DNA of 64,000 bases from Cavia porcellus (Eukaryota; Chordata; Mammalia; Rodentia; Caviidae), in the NCBI RefSeq assembly GCF_034190915.1, contig NW_026947486.1, forward strand, positions 21,540,001-21,604,000, written 5' to 3'. Below, in pieces: positions 48,098 through 60,800 of the stretch. The translations under genes were made by a program, and so were the position numbers. The stretch's first letter is position 1. Every line of letters starts with the position of its first letter. The notes beneath the pieces were generated by a model. That model was not told the DNA's origin, searched no databases, and worked only from the letters and a program-made list of their open reading frames with translations.

Positions 48098-48817
48098 GTG
48101 AGTCTTGAGTCCTAAGGTGTGGAGTGAACCAACGTTATCAGGATTCTATTCAAAACATATAATTAATATCTATATGTATTTGTGTACACACACATATACA
48201 CATGTGTACACAATGTGTATATGTATCCATCTGTAGCTATCCAATTATACACAAACAATATTTTCCTACCAAATGTTTTTTTCTCTCAAAGCTGGTGCTA
48301 GTTGGCAGCGGTGGTGTATGCTTCCTGGCATCAGCAAGATTTCTTCCATTTCTTCTTTGAAGAGGTATTATATGTACATGTCTCTAATTAACTGGGTAGT
48401 TCTTTTAAAAACCTCCTACCACATGACTTTCTGTACCGACCCCTTTTCTTGCTGTACCAACTCTATCCACATTTAATGGTTTCTTTATCTGCATATATAA
48501 CAAAGCATTTCCAAACTAGGGTGCTAGATACATTTAAGAGAAAATAAAAGTCAGTAAGTTAAAATGGTTCAGGTGAAGTAGTTATTTTTGAAATAATGGT
48601 ATAAATGCCAGTATCGGTCTTTTTTTCATGACCTCAATCCATCTAGCTAACTTTTCTGGTTCTGTTCCTTTTCCTAGGTATTAACTGATCTTGTTCAACT
48701 CTCCTTTTTTTTTCCATTATGCTAGTTGTAAGAAAAGTTAAAGAGCAGAGAGAAAACAAATCTTGTGAAGGAAATCAAAGAATTGTAGAACTATGTTTTT
48801 GTTTAATTGTGTGCTGG
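48098..48817 (+). other. Intron, microsatellite only
   Basis: Contains the CA/TA microsatellite; no other feature is recognised. Confidence 0.5.
48165..48235. repeat. Mixed (CA)/(TA) microsatellite
   Basis: Interrupted alternating purine-pyrimidine sequence with ACACACACATATACACATG. Confidence 0.8.
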
Positions 48818-51035
48818 TGTTATAACTTAGATCCAAAATAGTCTCCAAATATCTCACATTTTGGATGTGGGCACTGTATGGATGGGTCACTAGGAACATA
48901 ACTGGAACAGTTATATTATCATTCCTGGCTCCTACCTTTTTTGTCTCCTTTCTAGATGCCATACAGTGATGGCATGTATTTTTCTGCTGCAATGTATTGT
49001 CATACCATTTCTGCTTTGGAACCAGCTGACCATGTATTGAATCCAACAAAACTTTGAGTCAAAACAAACCTCTCCTTTAAGTTGTGGGCATTTGGTATTT
49101 TGTTGCAGCAATAGGAAAGTGATTAATAGAGAAAACTGACTATAAGTGAGGCCATTGCTTTGACTAGACCTGCCCATGTGGGTTAGAAGTCTTTGGAAAT
49201 GGTTTCTGAGAGGGATTGGGAAAGATTTTGAGACACAGGCTAGAGAAGTCATGAAATGCTGTAAGCAGAGATTGATAGGAGATTCTGCTTGGAGCTAGGG
49301 AGAGGAGAATATTAGCAGGAGTGTGCAAAGTAAAGGTCAAGCTCAGGTTTCAGTTTGAACAAGAACTCCATTGGTAGACCAGAGGACCTGTGCATTATAC
49401 TCTGGCAAAAATTTTGTCTGCATTTACTCATGTCTTGAGAGCTTGTGGGAGATGGAGATTAAGGGGGTACCAGACTAATTTGGCAAGGCACTTCTAAGGC
49501 AGCTCAAAGTTTAGGCTGTAGCATAGACACTGCTAGGTAGTTTTAGCTAGATCTATAATGAGAATCAGGAGCAAACTGCAGAGTTATGATTTTTTAAAAT
49601 TTCATTGGTAAATTTTAGATGCATGTGATGACAATATCAATTATAGGGAATTTGTACTTGCACATGGTATGATTTGTAAGGTTTAGAGTTTTGCCAGAAA
49701 GGAAGTGCTTGCAAATTTGGGGCAAATAAGAATATGATTGCTGAAAAGATTAATATTAAAAAGAAGCCAAGTATTTTGTACAGGGATAAGAAGACAGATA
49801 TTTTAAGGACAACTTGGAAATCAGGAAGATCCTAACTTTCCTAAGCTCAACAGTGCAAAACTATAAGCTTTTCATTTGAGAAGAGTGTCCTTGGGATGCC
49901 TACTTATTCAGGGATACCTGCTTATTAAGGGCTGCCTAGGGAAGTATATCCCTGAGTTTAGGCGTCTAGGTACTCAGACACTACCACAACCGGTGATCTT
50001 AGGGAGGGCAGCTACTGATCAAGCTGGTGGCTGACCTTGGCATCATCTATATAGTACTGTGTTTTCAGGCATCCAGAAGGTAAAAGTTATGGGATCACAG
50101 AGGCTATTACCCAGATTTCAAAAGAAGGTCTGGGAGGCTGGGCAAAAATTTGTGGCAGGGTCCCAGTCTCTGGTAGGATCCCATGACAGGGCAGAGGATC
50201 AAGCTGTGAGAGTGAAGATAAAGGTGCAGTGGAGACCCTAGGAAGTTGGAGATGCCAGGGATATCGAATATTGTGGAGGAATGCTGCTGGCAGTGAGTGA
50301 ACCCAGGTTAGGAGAGAAGCCATGTAGACTGTAACCAGTGAAGTCAGGGGGGTGCACTGTATAAACTCTTTGGAGTCCATATCTCACCAAAACTTTCCAC
50401 TGGTGTTGGACAAGCAGCTATAGAATTTAATGTTTCACTTGCTTATTTTTAGCCTTACATTAGTCTGATTTGTCTGTTTCTGTATTTCTCTCTTTTGGAA
50501 TAGGGTTGTTTACCCTGTGCCACTGTATGTTGAGAAGTACTTAACTTTTTAATTTTTCTAGGGACTCACAACTAAGAGTTCACTTTGAGGCTCAGAGGAG
50601 ATTTGGGACTTGGACTTTTCAACAGTGCTGGAACTGCTAAGACTTTGACAACTTTTAGAGATGGACTAAATGAATTTTGCATACTAAGATGAATGTGAGA
50701 CTTTTGGGGGCCAGAGGCAGAATGTTACAGATCTAAAATGTTCCCACAATGTCTCATTTCTAGAGGTGTGGCCTGGTTGAAAACAGTATATCACTGGCTA
50801 TATAACTTAGAAGGATTTATTCTTGTCCCTGTCTCCACTCTTCTCTCTCTGTTTTCTGGCTGCCATGTGTTAAACAGCTTTGCTCTACCATGCTGTTCCA
50901 TTGTGCCCTATTTCTGCCTTGAGGCTAGCTGAACATGGATTGAATCCATTGAAACTGTGAGCCAAAATAAACCTCTGTTCCTTTAACTTGTGGATGTTAG
51001 GTCTTTTGTACCAGCAGTGGACCATGTTGGTCACA
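48818..51035 (+). mobile_element. MaLR-like LTR retroelement (LTR-internal-LTR)
   Basis: Two diverged LTRs of about 310 bp (48,818-49,130 and 50,727-51,035) share GTTA-type starts, CATGTATTGAATCCA / CATGGATTGAATCCA and GAGCCAAAATAAACCTC (first copy GAGTCAAAACAAACCTC). The ~1.6 kb between them has no coding frame, as usual for non-autonomous MaLR internals. Confidence 0.6.
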
Positions 51036-51474
51036 ATGGCAAAATCATACACTGGCCCCCTCCCTCCCTTCACAACTTTCTCCCTCACTCCCTCCTCTTC
51101 CAGAACCCTTGTTACCTCCCACTATACTTGTTCCCTTTCCTCTCCACCTCATCACCTCATCACCCCCATTCCTTTTCATGCTCCCCTCATGCTCGTGGCT
51201 TATCCTTGGAGACACCCCATGCCTCAGGATTGTATCCTAGTCAATAGAAAGAGGAAGAGAAAATAGGGGACAAAGAGAAGAAAAATGGGGGACACTTTGT
51301 AACAAATCTTAGAACCAAGAATATCTGTCCTCTGGTGGCCAGAATAAAGGGTCCCTTCTAAATCCTATGGAGAAGGGGTATCTTCCTCTCATAGAATTGA
51401 AAAATACCAAATATTTTGTGAGGTAAATTTTGGAGATGGAATGAGCAGAGAAGAAAGAAAGGAATAGCATATGA

Positions 51475-51565
51475 GCCTGACCAATTCCCTAACCTCACTG
51501 GACCTCAGTTTCCTTTTCTATAATACCAGGTTGGTCCAGTCTATGATCTGAAACTATATAAGGGG
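51475..51565 (+). repeat. MIR-like fragment
   Basis: CCCTAACCTCACTGGACCTC and AGTTTCCTTTTCTATAATAC resemble the MIR core; short and diverged. Confidence 0.5.
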
Positions 51566-51759
51566 AGAGATGGAGAGATGAGAATCAAGAGTTTTCTTGC
51601 CTCCAATGGACTCCTTGAATTCAAGCTTCAACCTGTAGAGGACAGCAGATGGGGACACACTCCCAAAACACTGGTACCTTTAGCTCTCAGCACCTCTCTA
51701 TCTTGCCCCATGCACATTCTCCTCATCTCTGGATTCCTCTGATGAGAAAGTCAACATAA

Positions 51760-52100
51760 AGGAGGAGAAGTTTATCTGGACTCATAAATTTGAAGGTTTC
51801 ATACATGGTCACCTGGTTCCATTGCTGTGGCCCTAAGAATAGACAGAAACATCACAGCACCAAGGGCGTGGCAGAGGAGAGCTGCTCACTTCATAGCATC
51901 CAGAAGAAGAGAGAAATAAGAGCCAGAGACTAAGGTGGTCAGGGTATATATAATATATATTCTTCAGAAACATGCCCTGTCTCTTAATAACAAATTAATT
52001 CACTGATGGTGTACTGCCTTTATGATCCAGTCACCTTCCCAAATCCCTACCTCTGAATGCTTGAGACTTTTGGGGGACATTTCAATGTAATTTGTAACAT
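51760..52100 (-). repeat. MaLR-like LTR
   Basis: The + strand shows GTTTATCTGGACTCATAAAT, GGCGTGGCAGAGGAGAGCTG and TTTTGGGGGACATTTCAATG, the antisense layout of the rodent MaLR-type LTR. A TATATATAAT run lies near 51,948. Confidence 0.5.
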
Positions 52101-52493
52101 TTTGCTTTATGCAGCCCCTTTCTCTTCTTCCTTCTGAACAGACCATTGATCTCTAATTCCTAGTTCTCACTCAGTAGGAGGGAAGATTTTTGCTCTCAAG
52201 CCCTATGTCGTCTTATACTGTTTCTGGTACTCTAAGAATCCATACACTTAGGTTATTTCTGCTCTTGATGGTGATGCAGTTTTATAGCAGGCCTTCCTCT
52301 CATTTCTCTGGTTTTGTTTTTCTGTGGAGCCACTCAGATCAACCCAAAGCTGACATTCAGAGCTTCCTTGAAAATGTGTGGCAGGCAATATGGTTTTCTC
52401 CTATCCTTCACCGTTATTCCCTTGTCTTTCGTCTGTAAGCAGAGAAGAGAGAGCACTCTTCCTGGTTGTGACTGCTTCTCCTCTTACCCATAG

Positions 52494-52649
52494 GAGCTCA
52501 TTTCACCCTGTGTGGATGACTTTCTATATATCTGTGAGGATATGTATCAGCGACATGAGATGCTTGCCATGGAAATGAGGATCCTACAAACTCTCAAATT
52601 TGACATCAACATTCCAGTTGCCTATCGTTTTCTGCGCAGATATGCTGTG
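52494..52649 (+). CDS. CCNB3: CCNB3 exon, end of first and start of second cyclin fold
   Basis: A 156-bp exon (52 codons) with acceptor CTTACCCATAG and donor GTG/GTAAGA. It starts with the Glu that completes the AAKFEE signature, then VDDFLYICEDMYQ (helix 4) and the invariant Glu within LAMEMRILQTL. It closes with INIPVAYRFLRRYA, the linker to the C-terminal fold. The last codon is Val where human cyclin B3 has Arg, a position created at the exon edge. The frame reads on into the intron for a while, but the donor and the in-frame next exon fix the end. Confidence 0.96.
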
Positions 52650-52754
52650 GTAAGAGACAGGTGGCACTTCTTTGTTTTTCTATTTCTATATTGGTCTTCT
52701 TTATCCAGAAAGGCTGCTAATTTCCTAACTTTAAAGTTGGCAATCTAAGCTCAG

Positions 52755-52915
52755 TGTGATGACAGAGCCCCATAATCCCAGCACTCTGGGAGGGTGAGGT
52801 ATCACGTATTTGAGTTCAGCTTAGAGGAAATTACTGACTTAATGAGACCCTATCTCAAAATTCAAGGGGGGATGCTGGGAATGTAGCTCATTACAAAAGT
52901 CTTGGGTTTAGTCCG
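52755..52915 (+). repeat. B1-ID dimeric SINE, diverged
   Basis: B1 part with CCATAATCCCAGCACTCTGG and GAGACCCTATCTCAAAATTC, then ID part with GATGCTGGGAATGTAGCTCA and TTGGGTTTAGTCC. Confidence 0.7.
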
Positions 52916-53508
52916 CCTTACTGAGGAAAAAGATGATTATCTTTATGATGCTACAGAAGAGAGAAGGGCAAACTGCAGGTTTCTACAATGTAGATTTGGG
53001 GATGAAGACAGAGTTGTGTGGGTAGGGATATGTGAGAAGTTTATATTGGTTATGGTGGAGTCCACATTAAATTATTATATCTTAGAAGTGGGTACTGTGC
53101 ATTTTTTTCATGATGTATGTTAAAATTTTTTTCAAACAAGAAAAGGAAAAGAGTTGTTTTGGAGTATGGAATACTTTCTAGGGTAGAAGTAGGTGCAAAG
53201 TCACAGTTTGAAGAATTGGACTTTTCCAAGGATGGCTGCTACAAAAAGGGGAAGTGGAAGGGTACAAATTTGATAATTTCTTTTAAGTTCTAATAATTGC
53301 AAATTCCACTGCTAGCTTTAAAATCTCTCTATAAGGAGTTTATTTTTGCAGGTGAGGACTATAGGGTGAGTACAGTGTCTGAAGAGGTGTATTATATTGT
53401 TACAGCAGAGAGCTGTTTACATTAGTGGTGAGATAATTGGAGATAGAATCTTCTGCCTGGTACTATTTTCTAAATTTATTTTTGAACAAGTCTTTTTGCT
53501 GTCTTTAG
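52916..53508 (+). other. Intron, no feature recognised
   Basis: Ends with the acceptor tract TTTTTGCTGTCTTTAG of the 53,509 exon. Confidence 0.5.
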
Positions 53509-53658
53509 TGCCTCAATACCAGCATGAAGACATTGACCTTGGCTCGATTTATCTGTGAGATGACCCTGCAGAAATATGACTATGTCCATGTTAGGGCTTC
53601 TAAGCTAGCTGCTGCCTCCTTTCTCTTGGCCCTCTACATGAAGAAGCTCAAAAATTAT
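53509..53658 (+). CDS. CCNB3: CCNB3 exon, C-terminal cyclin fold
   Basis: A 150-bp exon (50 codons) preceded by TGCTGTCTTTAG and followed by TAT/GTAAGTA. The peptide forms helices of the C-terminal cyclin fold. It includes MKTLTLARFICEMTLQKYDY and ASKLAAASFLLALYMKKL, both typical of B-type cyclins. The remaining exon(s) for the end of this fold and the C-terminus were not found downstream; 54.0-64.0 kb is retroelement sequence, so they must lie beyond the window. Confidence 0.96.
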
Positions 53659-53724
53659 GTAAGTATTTGTGACAGGATTAGGGGGTTATATAAACTGGCT
53701 GTGGGTTGAGTAGCTCTTGGTGAC

Positions 53725-54025
53725 TGTTTTAATCACTTTTCTCATTGCTGGTATAAAATACCTGGCACCTACGATTTAAGAGAGGAAAGGTTTATTTTGG
53801 CTCATATTTCAGTCTGTAGTCAGCTGGTTCCAGGGCAGGCCAGCATAGTACAAGGAATTGGAAGAAGTTTACATCATGGTGTTTGGAAAGCAGAGAGTCA
53901 AGGGAAGAGCCAAGAAGAAAGACAAGCCCTTCAAGGTAGTACATTCAATGTCTTGCCCCACCTGACCAGATCTTGCCTCATAACATTAAGTGACATATAA
54001 GCCCCATAATCCAATGAACTTCTAA
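53725..54025 (-). repeat. MaLR-like LTR
   Basis: GAGGAAAGGTTTATTTTGGC and TCATAACATTAAGTGACATA as the antisense of the same LTR class; the AATAAA region is near 53,790. Confidence 0.5.
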
Positions 54026-57000
54026 ATATCCTGCAACATGAGGCTTTTAATTTTTTTTATTTTTCAATTTATTTTAAAGAGATTAAGACAAAAGAGGACA
54101 GAACAAAACATCAGAATAAAACAATGTAAGCAACCCAACACTGCACCAAAAGACAATCGGATATTAGCAGTAGCTACCATAATGTCTCTCTCTTTGAAAT
54201 AGTTGAGCATACCTTCACATACAGCAATGCCAAACATAACAAAATAGTATAAAACCATTCAAGAGAATGAAAGTATTACAGGGCATTCAGAACCAAATAA
54301 CAGAAAATAAACAATGGATACTATCTTATCTCATTTTCCATGTAAAATTTATTTATACTATCACACATAATAAAATCCAGTAAGGCACAACATGATAGAA
54401 CCAATGGAAATAGAAGAACAAAAACACTGTAGGACTTCAAAGCAAGATGATATTAAATCAGCAATGGCTAGCATAATGTCTTGTTATCTTTAAAAGAGCT
54501 GTTCATATGGTCATACATAATAAAATCAAACAAAATAGAATAAAACCATTGCAACTAATGAATGAAAACATTATAAGGCTTCAAAGCAATGTAATGGGGC
54601 ACATGATTACCATAAAATCTTATGTACTCTTACCATTACCTACACTAGGGAGACTATATGGTATTTATACATGTGAGTTTGATTTATTTGACTTACGAGT
54701 ATTGTCAAGTTGCATCCATTTACTTATAAATATCTAATGTGATCATTCTTTACAGCTGAGTAGTATTCCGTTATGTAAAAATACCATAGCTTTTATGTCC
54801 ATTCCTCAGTTGATGGACACTTAGGTTGTTTCCAAGATCTGGCTATTACAAATTGTGCTGCTATAAACATGGGTGAACATATATCACTGTGGCGTGATGT
54901 TTTCAGTTCTGGAAATATGCCTAGAAGTAGAAGAGCTGGGTCAAATGGGACTTCCAATCCCAGCTTTTTGAGAAATCTCCAGACTGACCTCCACAGTGGT
55001 TGCCCTGGTCTATACTCCTACCAACAGTGCAAAAGAGTTCCCTTTTCTCCACAGCCTTTCCAGCATTTGTTGTTGGTAGTTTTCTTGATACTGGCCATTC
55101 TTTCAGGAGTGAGATGGAATCTCAGTGTTTTAATTTGCATTTCTCTAATGACTAATGATGATGAACATATTTTCATATATGTATTTGCCATTTGTAATTC
55201 TTCTGAGAGCTGTGTATTCATCTTGGTCTGGCCATTTTTGGATTGGGACTTTGAATTTCAGGGGGCTGATTTTTTTAGTTCTTTATATTGTCTAGACAGA
55301 AGTCCTTTGTCTGAGAAACAGTTCACTAAGATTTTTTCCCAATTTATGGATTTTCTTTTTACTATGCTGGAGATTTCTTTTGACATGCATAAACTCTTCA
55401 ATAAGACGTGAGCTCAGGTATTGATTCTGGGAAGTATTTCCCATGTGGTTTGATTCCTGCTCATGAATTCTCTACCTATCCATATGTCTTTGATTTTTAT
55501 CTACTTTGTCTTCCAACAGATTTAATGTTTGTTTTAATATTCAGATCTTTGATCCATTTAGATTTTAGTTTAATACATGGTGATAGGCATGGGTCTAGTT
55601 TTAGTTTTTAGCATATGGAGAACCAGTTTTTCCAGCACCATTTAGAGACTATCTTTCCTCCAGTGAACATGTTTGACCCTTTTTTCAAAGATATGATGGT
55701 TGAGTGTGTTTGTAGTTGTGGTTGTATCTTCTAAGCTATTCCATTGATCTTCAGATCTGTTTTTATTCCAGTACCATGTTGATTTTATTACAGTTGCTTT
55801 GCAGTATAACTTCAAATCAGGAATTTCGATACCTCCTGCTTTGTCTTTGCTACTTAGAATTACATTTGCTTTTCTAGGTCTCTTCTGCTTCTGAATGAAT
55901 TTTAGGAGTGATTTCTCTAATCTATGAGGTATGTTAGTGGTATTTTCATTGAATCTCTATTACAGTTTTGGAAGAATGACCATTTTCACAATATTTATTC
56001 TTCCTATCCATGAACAAGGGATGTCTTTCCATTTTCTGGGATCTTCTTTGATGATTTCTTTTTTCAGGATATTATAATTTTCCCTGTATAGATCTTTTAC
56101 TTCTTTTGTTAAATTAATTCCTAAATATTTCATTTTTTGGATGCTAGTGTGAGGTGTGTGGCTTCTTTTACTTTTCTCTCAGTGATTTTGTTGTTAGTGT
56201 ATAGGAATGCTATTGTTTTTTGAGTATTGACTTTGTATCTAGCTACATTGCTGAATTTATTTATTATACCTAGTATTATTTCAATGGAGTTTTGGGTGTC
56301 TTCTGTGTAGAGTATAATGTTGTATGCAAATTATGATAATTTAAGTTCCTCTTTTCCTATTTTTGCTCCTTTTATTTCTCTCTGTTGTCTAATTGCTCTG
56401 GCTAGTATTTCCAGTGCTATGTTGAGCAGGAGTGATGATAAGGGACATCCTTGTCTTGTGCCTGATTTTAAGGTTAAGGCTTTCAGTTTTTGGCTATTTA
56501 ATATGATGCTAGGTGTTGGTTTGTCATAGATGGCCTTTATCATATTGAAGTAAAGACCATCTGTTCCAGTTTTCTGTAAAGTTCTTTACATGAATGAGTG
56601 TTGAACCTTATCAAAAGCATTTTCTGCACCTATACAAATGATCGTGTTATTCCCTTGGCTCTATTGATACTCTGGATTACATTTGTTGACTTACGTATGT
56701 TGAACCATCCCTGCATGCCTGGGATGAATCCCGCTTGGTCGTGGTGTATAATCTTTTGATGATTTGCTGCATTCTGTTTGCCAATATTTTATTGAGGATT
56801 TTTACATCTATGGTTCATTAGGCAGTTTGACTTGTAGTTTTCTTTTTTAGTTGTGTTTTTCTCAGGTTTTGGTACTAGAGTCATATTTGCTTTCAGGAAT
56901 GATTTAGAAGAATTGCTTCCCTTTCAATTTCATTGAAGAGTTTGAGGAGTGTTGGCATTAAGTCTTTTTTGTATTTCTTGTAGTATTCTGTAGTGAATCC

Positions 57001-57875
57001 ATCTGGGCCTGGGCTCTTCTTTGTAGGGAAGGACTTAATTACATTTTCAATTTCATTAATAGAAACTGGGTTATTCAGCATCTTCTTGACCCAGCTTTGG
57101 TACTTCATGTGTTTGTTGGAATGTGTCCATTCTGTGTTATTGATCCTATGAGAGTAAAGGTTTTTGAAATAGGTGTTGATTTACTGTATTTCCAGAAAGT
57201 CTGTAGTAATTTCAACTTTTTCACTCCTTATTGCATCAATTTGAGTTTAGTGTTTCCTTTTAAAAATAAGGTTGGCTAAGGGCTTATAAATTTCATTTAT
57301 TCTTTGAAAGAACCAACTCTTTGATTCATTGGATTGTTTTCTTACTCTCTATTGCAATTAATTTCTTGATTCATTGGATTGTTTTCTTACTCTCTATTGC
57401 AATTAATTTCTACTGAGATTTTTATAATTTTCTCCCTTTTGGCTTTGGGCTTGACTTACTCTTCTTTTTCTAGATGTCTGAGGTATAGCGTTAAGTTGTT
57501 TATTTGTGTTCCTTCTGTTTTCCTGATGTGGGAACTCAGTGCAATAAATTTCCTCTGAGGACCGCTTTCATTGCATCCCACAGATTCTGGTAAGTTGTAT
57601 TTGTATTTTCGTTTGCTTGTAGATATTGTTTAATCTCTTCTTTAATTTTCTCTGTGACCCACTGATTAATCAAGAGTGTGTTATTCAGTTTCCATGTGTT
57701 TCTGGAATTTTTGCAATATCTTTTATCATTAATTTCTAATTTAATGGTGGTATGATCTGACAACAAGCGTGGGATACTTTCAGTTCTTTTGCATTTCTTT
57801 AAATATGTTCTGTGGCTACTATATGGTCTGTTTTAGAGAATGTCCCATGTACTGCTGAGAAGAATGTATATTCTG

Positions 57876-60800
57876 GGGCAGAGAAAAAATGGCGGCTTGC
57901 TAGGGGATCGGGCGGAGAGTCTCTCCGGAGAAATCATATTAGAAGCTAGAATATGACAACATGGAGAGGGCCAGACAAATGGATAATTATTCTTATTAAC
58001 CAAGACAGCACAGCTGGAGGATTTAAACTCGTGCTGCGACTGTGAAGCCTGATAACGGGAGGCTGCAAATCCTGCGCCTTTAAATCAGCAAACTGACCCA
58101 TGGACCCAACAGGAAAAGCTGTGCTGGCTTTTGGTGACTGCTGGAAACTGAGACCTGGGACCCCAAGAAGCAGCCAGGACTGCCCCGCTGCACCAGAGGA
58201 GATTGTGAAAGGCTCTGGAGCTCTGAAGCTGAATGCTGTGCAGTTTTCTGACCATTCCACGCTGTGCCAAAAGTGCAGGGAGGGCAAGCGGCGTGGTGTG
58301 CAGTAGACCCAAGAGGAGGACCTGCACTGAACCCTGGTGAGTACTGGGGACCCCGCGGCTGCTGAGGTTGGCCAGAGAACATCTTCAAACTGGGCAGTGC
58401 CTACCACCACGGGGACATCAATAACACAGAGAGTCTGGCGGCAGACATCTTAGAGTTGGGCAGAACCTACAGCTCGGTGACATCATCGAGTCCCCCTGTA
58501 GGGAGGTCTGGTGGAGGACATCTTGAAATTGGGCAGAGCCTGACGCTGTGCTGGCTTCAGCGTCATACAGAGAACTAGTGGAAGACATCTTGGATTTGGG
58601 CAGATCTGCTGTCCTGGTGCTCCTGGCACAGAGAGGTCTGGAAGAGAACAGCTGGGATTTGGGCAGAACCCTGTGCCATAGTGACATTAGTCTGCTGCTT
58701 CTGGTACAGAGAGAACTGGCAGGCGCTATTGGGGCTAAACCGAGCCTCTGCTTGGGGCCCAATAAGCAGATACAAAATAGTCACAACTTGGTGACATCCA
58801 GAAAGTACAGCCTAATTTACGATTGACTGGCACAGAGGCTGGAGGCTAGCCTGTACTGCCCCTGCATCCCAGCATACCCCAGATAACAGCAAATTGGGCA
58901 GGACAGCAAAAACTCAAGTCAGCACACTTATGAAAGCCCTTAAGCAATTCGGAGAGGGCCAGAGACCCCCAGGACACTCCAGTCTGAAAGAAACCAGAAA
59001 CATGACAAGAGATAAAAATAAAAATAAATCTCCAGCTGCCCAACATGAGAAAATAAGCCCAGGAGAAGTAAACACTGAAGAGAACAAAGCACAGTAACCA
59101 TCCAATACTGGACACAGCATCAGCCGAAATTAAAAAATACCTCCATGACCTCATAGATGAATTTAAAGCTGTACTCCTGATCCAAGTGAGGCAAGATGTA
59201 AAGAGATTAATTAAAGAAATGACAAGCCCCACCCAAGAGAACACAGATGGAAGAACTGAGGAAATCAGAAAAGAAAGAGAAACTTCTGAAGAAGAATTTA
59301 AACATAACTTAGAATACATGAAACAGATCCAAAAAGATTACCAGGAAACTAAAAACTCCACTGAACACTGGCAAAATGCCTTGACAGAAACTAAAGCCAG
59401 CCTTCTGAAACTTGAAGAGAGATTTATGGCATAAGATTGTGAAAGAAAAAGCCTCTTAAAAATAACAAGGAACCAGAAAGAAACAATTCAAAAACTAGAT
59501 GATGACAAAAAGATAATAACTTAAGAGTAAAGAATGTGAGTGAGGAAGCAGGAGCCACCAAAAATGAAATACAACGAATATTCACAGATATATTAAAGCA
59601 AAATTTCCCATGTATAGCAAAAAGAAATGATATCCAGATAAAAGAGGCATACAGAACACCAGCTACCTACAACCAAAACAGATCTACGCCTAGACATATA
59701 ATAATCAAGATTCCAGAAATCCACCAAAAGAACAGAATATTTAAAGCAGCCAGAGAAAAGATGCAGATTACCTACAACAGGAAAGTTATCAAAATAACAG
59801 CAGACTTTTCAACACAAACTCTTAAGTCAAGAAGGGAGTGGGGAGAAATATTCCAAGTCCTGAAAGAAAATAATATGCAACCAAAGCTCATACATCCGTC
59901 AAAACTCTCTTTCAAAATTAATGGAGAGATAAGATGCTTCCAAGACAAGGAGGAACTGTGGGAGTTCGTGGCCACCAATCCAACCCTACAGAGAGTGCTG
60001 AAGGACATTACAGAGAAAGAGAGGAAGTGATACCAGAATTCCAGCAACAGTGGCAGAGAGGCCTCAATGAATGGGGCAGACAGTGGAATGAGGGAATAAG
60101 GTGGACAAATTATAGCAGAAAAGTGGAGCAGCAGACATGAGGCAGAGACGGTAAGCTATAGTCTTTAGTATAGACAGCTCTGAAACACTATAAAAAAGGC
60201 AGAGGTCATTGTTAATGGTGTATAAGGATTTAAAAGACACAGTAGTCTTATCGCCATATTTAGTTTGAATTTAATTTGTTCTGGTCTGTCCACTCATGTC
60301 AGATTTGAGGGCACAGACATCTTGACCCAAAAATAGCAGGTTATACCATGGTAACTATCCTTACTTTCCTATTAACTTAAACTGAAATCCTGTATTACTT
60401 ACATTGTCTTACTATGACTGATCTTAATTGAATCTGAATCATAAGACTATGGGTTGGCCTTGGCTGATTTTATTTGAATTTGGTATGCTTGTTAGTATCA
60501 ACCATAAAAGTAGAGGCAACTACTCTGAAGATGGCAAGATGTAAAGGATATCCATACTGGCATTAACTATTAATAGCTCTTAAATCCTACAATGCTGTCA
60601 AAGTTAAGTTTTTATAAAAATAGGTTATACTATGTTTAACTATAATAAGCCAGTGTTGTGGACAAATCTATTGAAAATAACAAGAGAAAACATAGTAACT
60701 ATGGAAGATCATCTATATTGTGGTCTTATATGTCTTATCCATTGCATGTTTTTCTAGGAAATTGTTTTGGTGTCTTGCTACGACTTGGTTTTCCCTATAA

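Larger units (their letters stand above)
17759..53658 (+). other. CCNB3: CCNB3 gene, internal portion (7 coding exons and their introns)
   Basis: Seven exons with AG/GT borders join into one open frame: 17759-17886, 24147-27309, 28342-28437, 29725-29817, 47960-48097, 52494-52649 and 53509-53658. The first junction splits a codon (two bases, then one); all later junctions fall between codons. The product is cyclin B3, a Cdk1/Cdk2-binding mitotic/meiotic cyclin expressed mainly in germ cells and required in oocyte meiosis I (family knowledge). Together the exons encode about 1,275 residues, against roughly 1,400 for the whole human protein, so the N-terminal exons with the start and destruction box and the C-terminal end of the second cyclin fold are missing. 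Introns measure about 6.3, 1.0, 1.3, 18.1, 4.4 and 0.9 kb. No promoter, CpG island or polyadenylation site of the gene is visible here. Confidence 0.95.

Noticed and set aside
54869..55411. 180-codon + strand frame
   Set aside because: It is the antisense of L1 ORF2 3' sequence; no domain and no codon support.
57946..58410. 154-codon - strand frame
   Set aside because: Antisense to the GC-rich 5' UTR of the HAL1-like element; composition alone explains its length.
58846..59319. 157-codon - strand frame
   Set aside because: Shadow of the + strand L1 ORF1-like gene.
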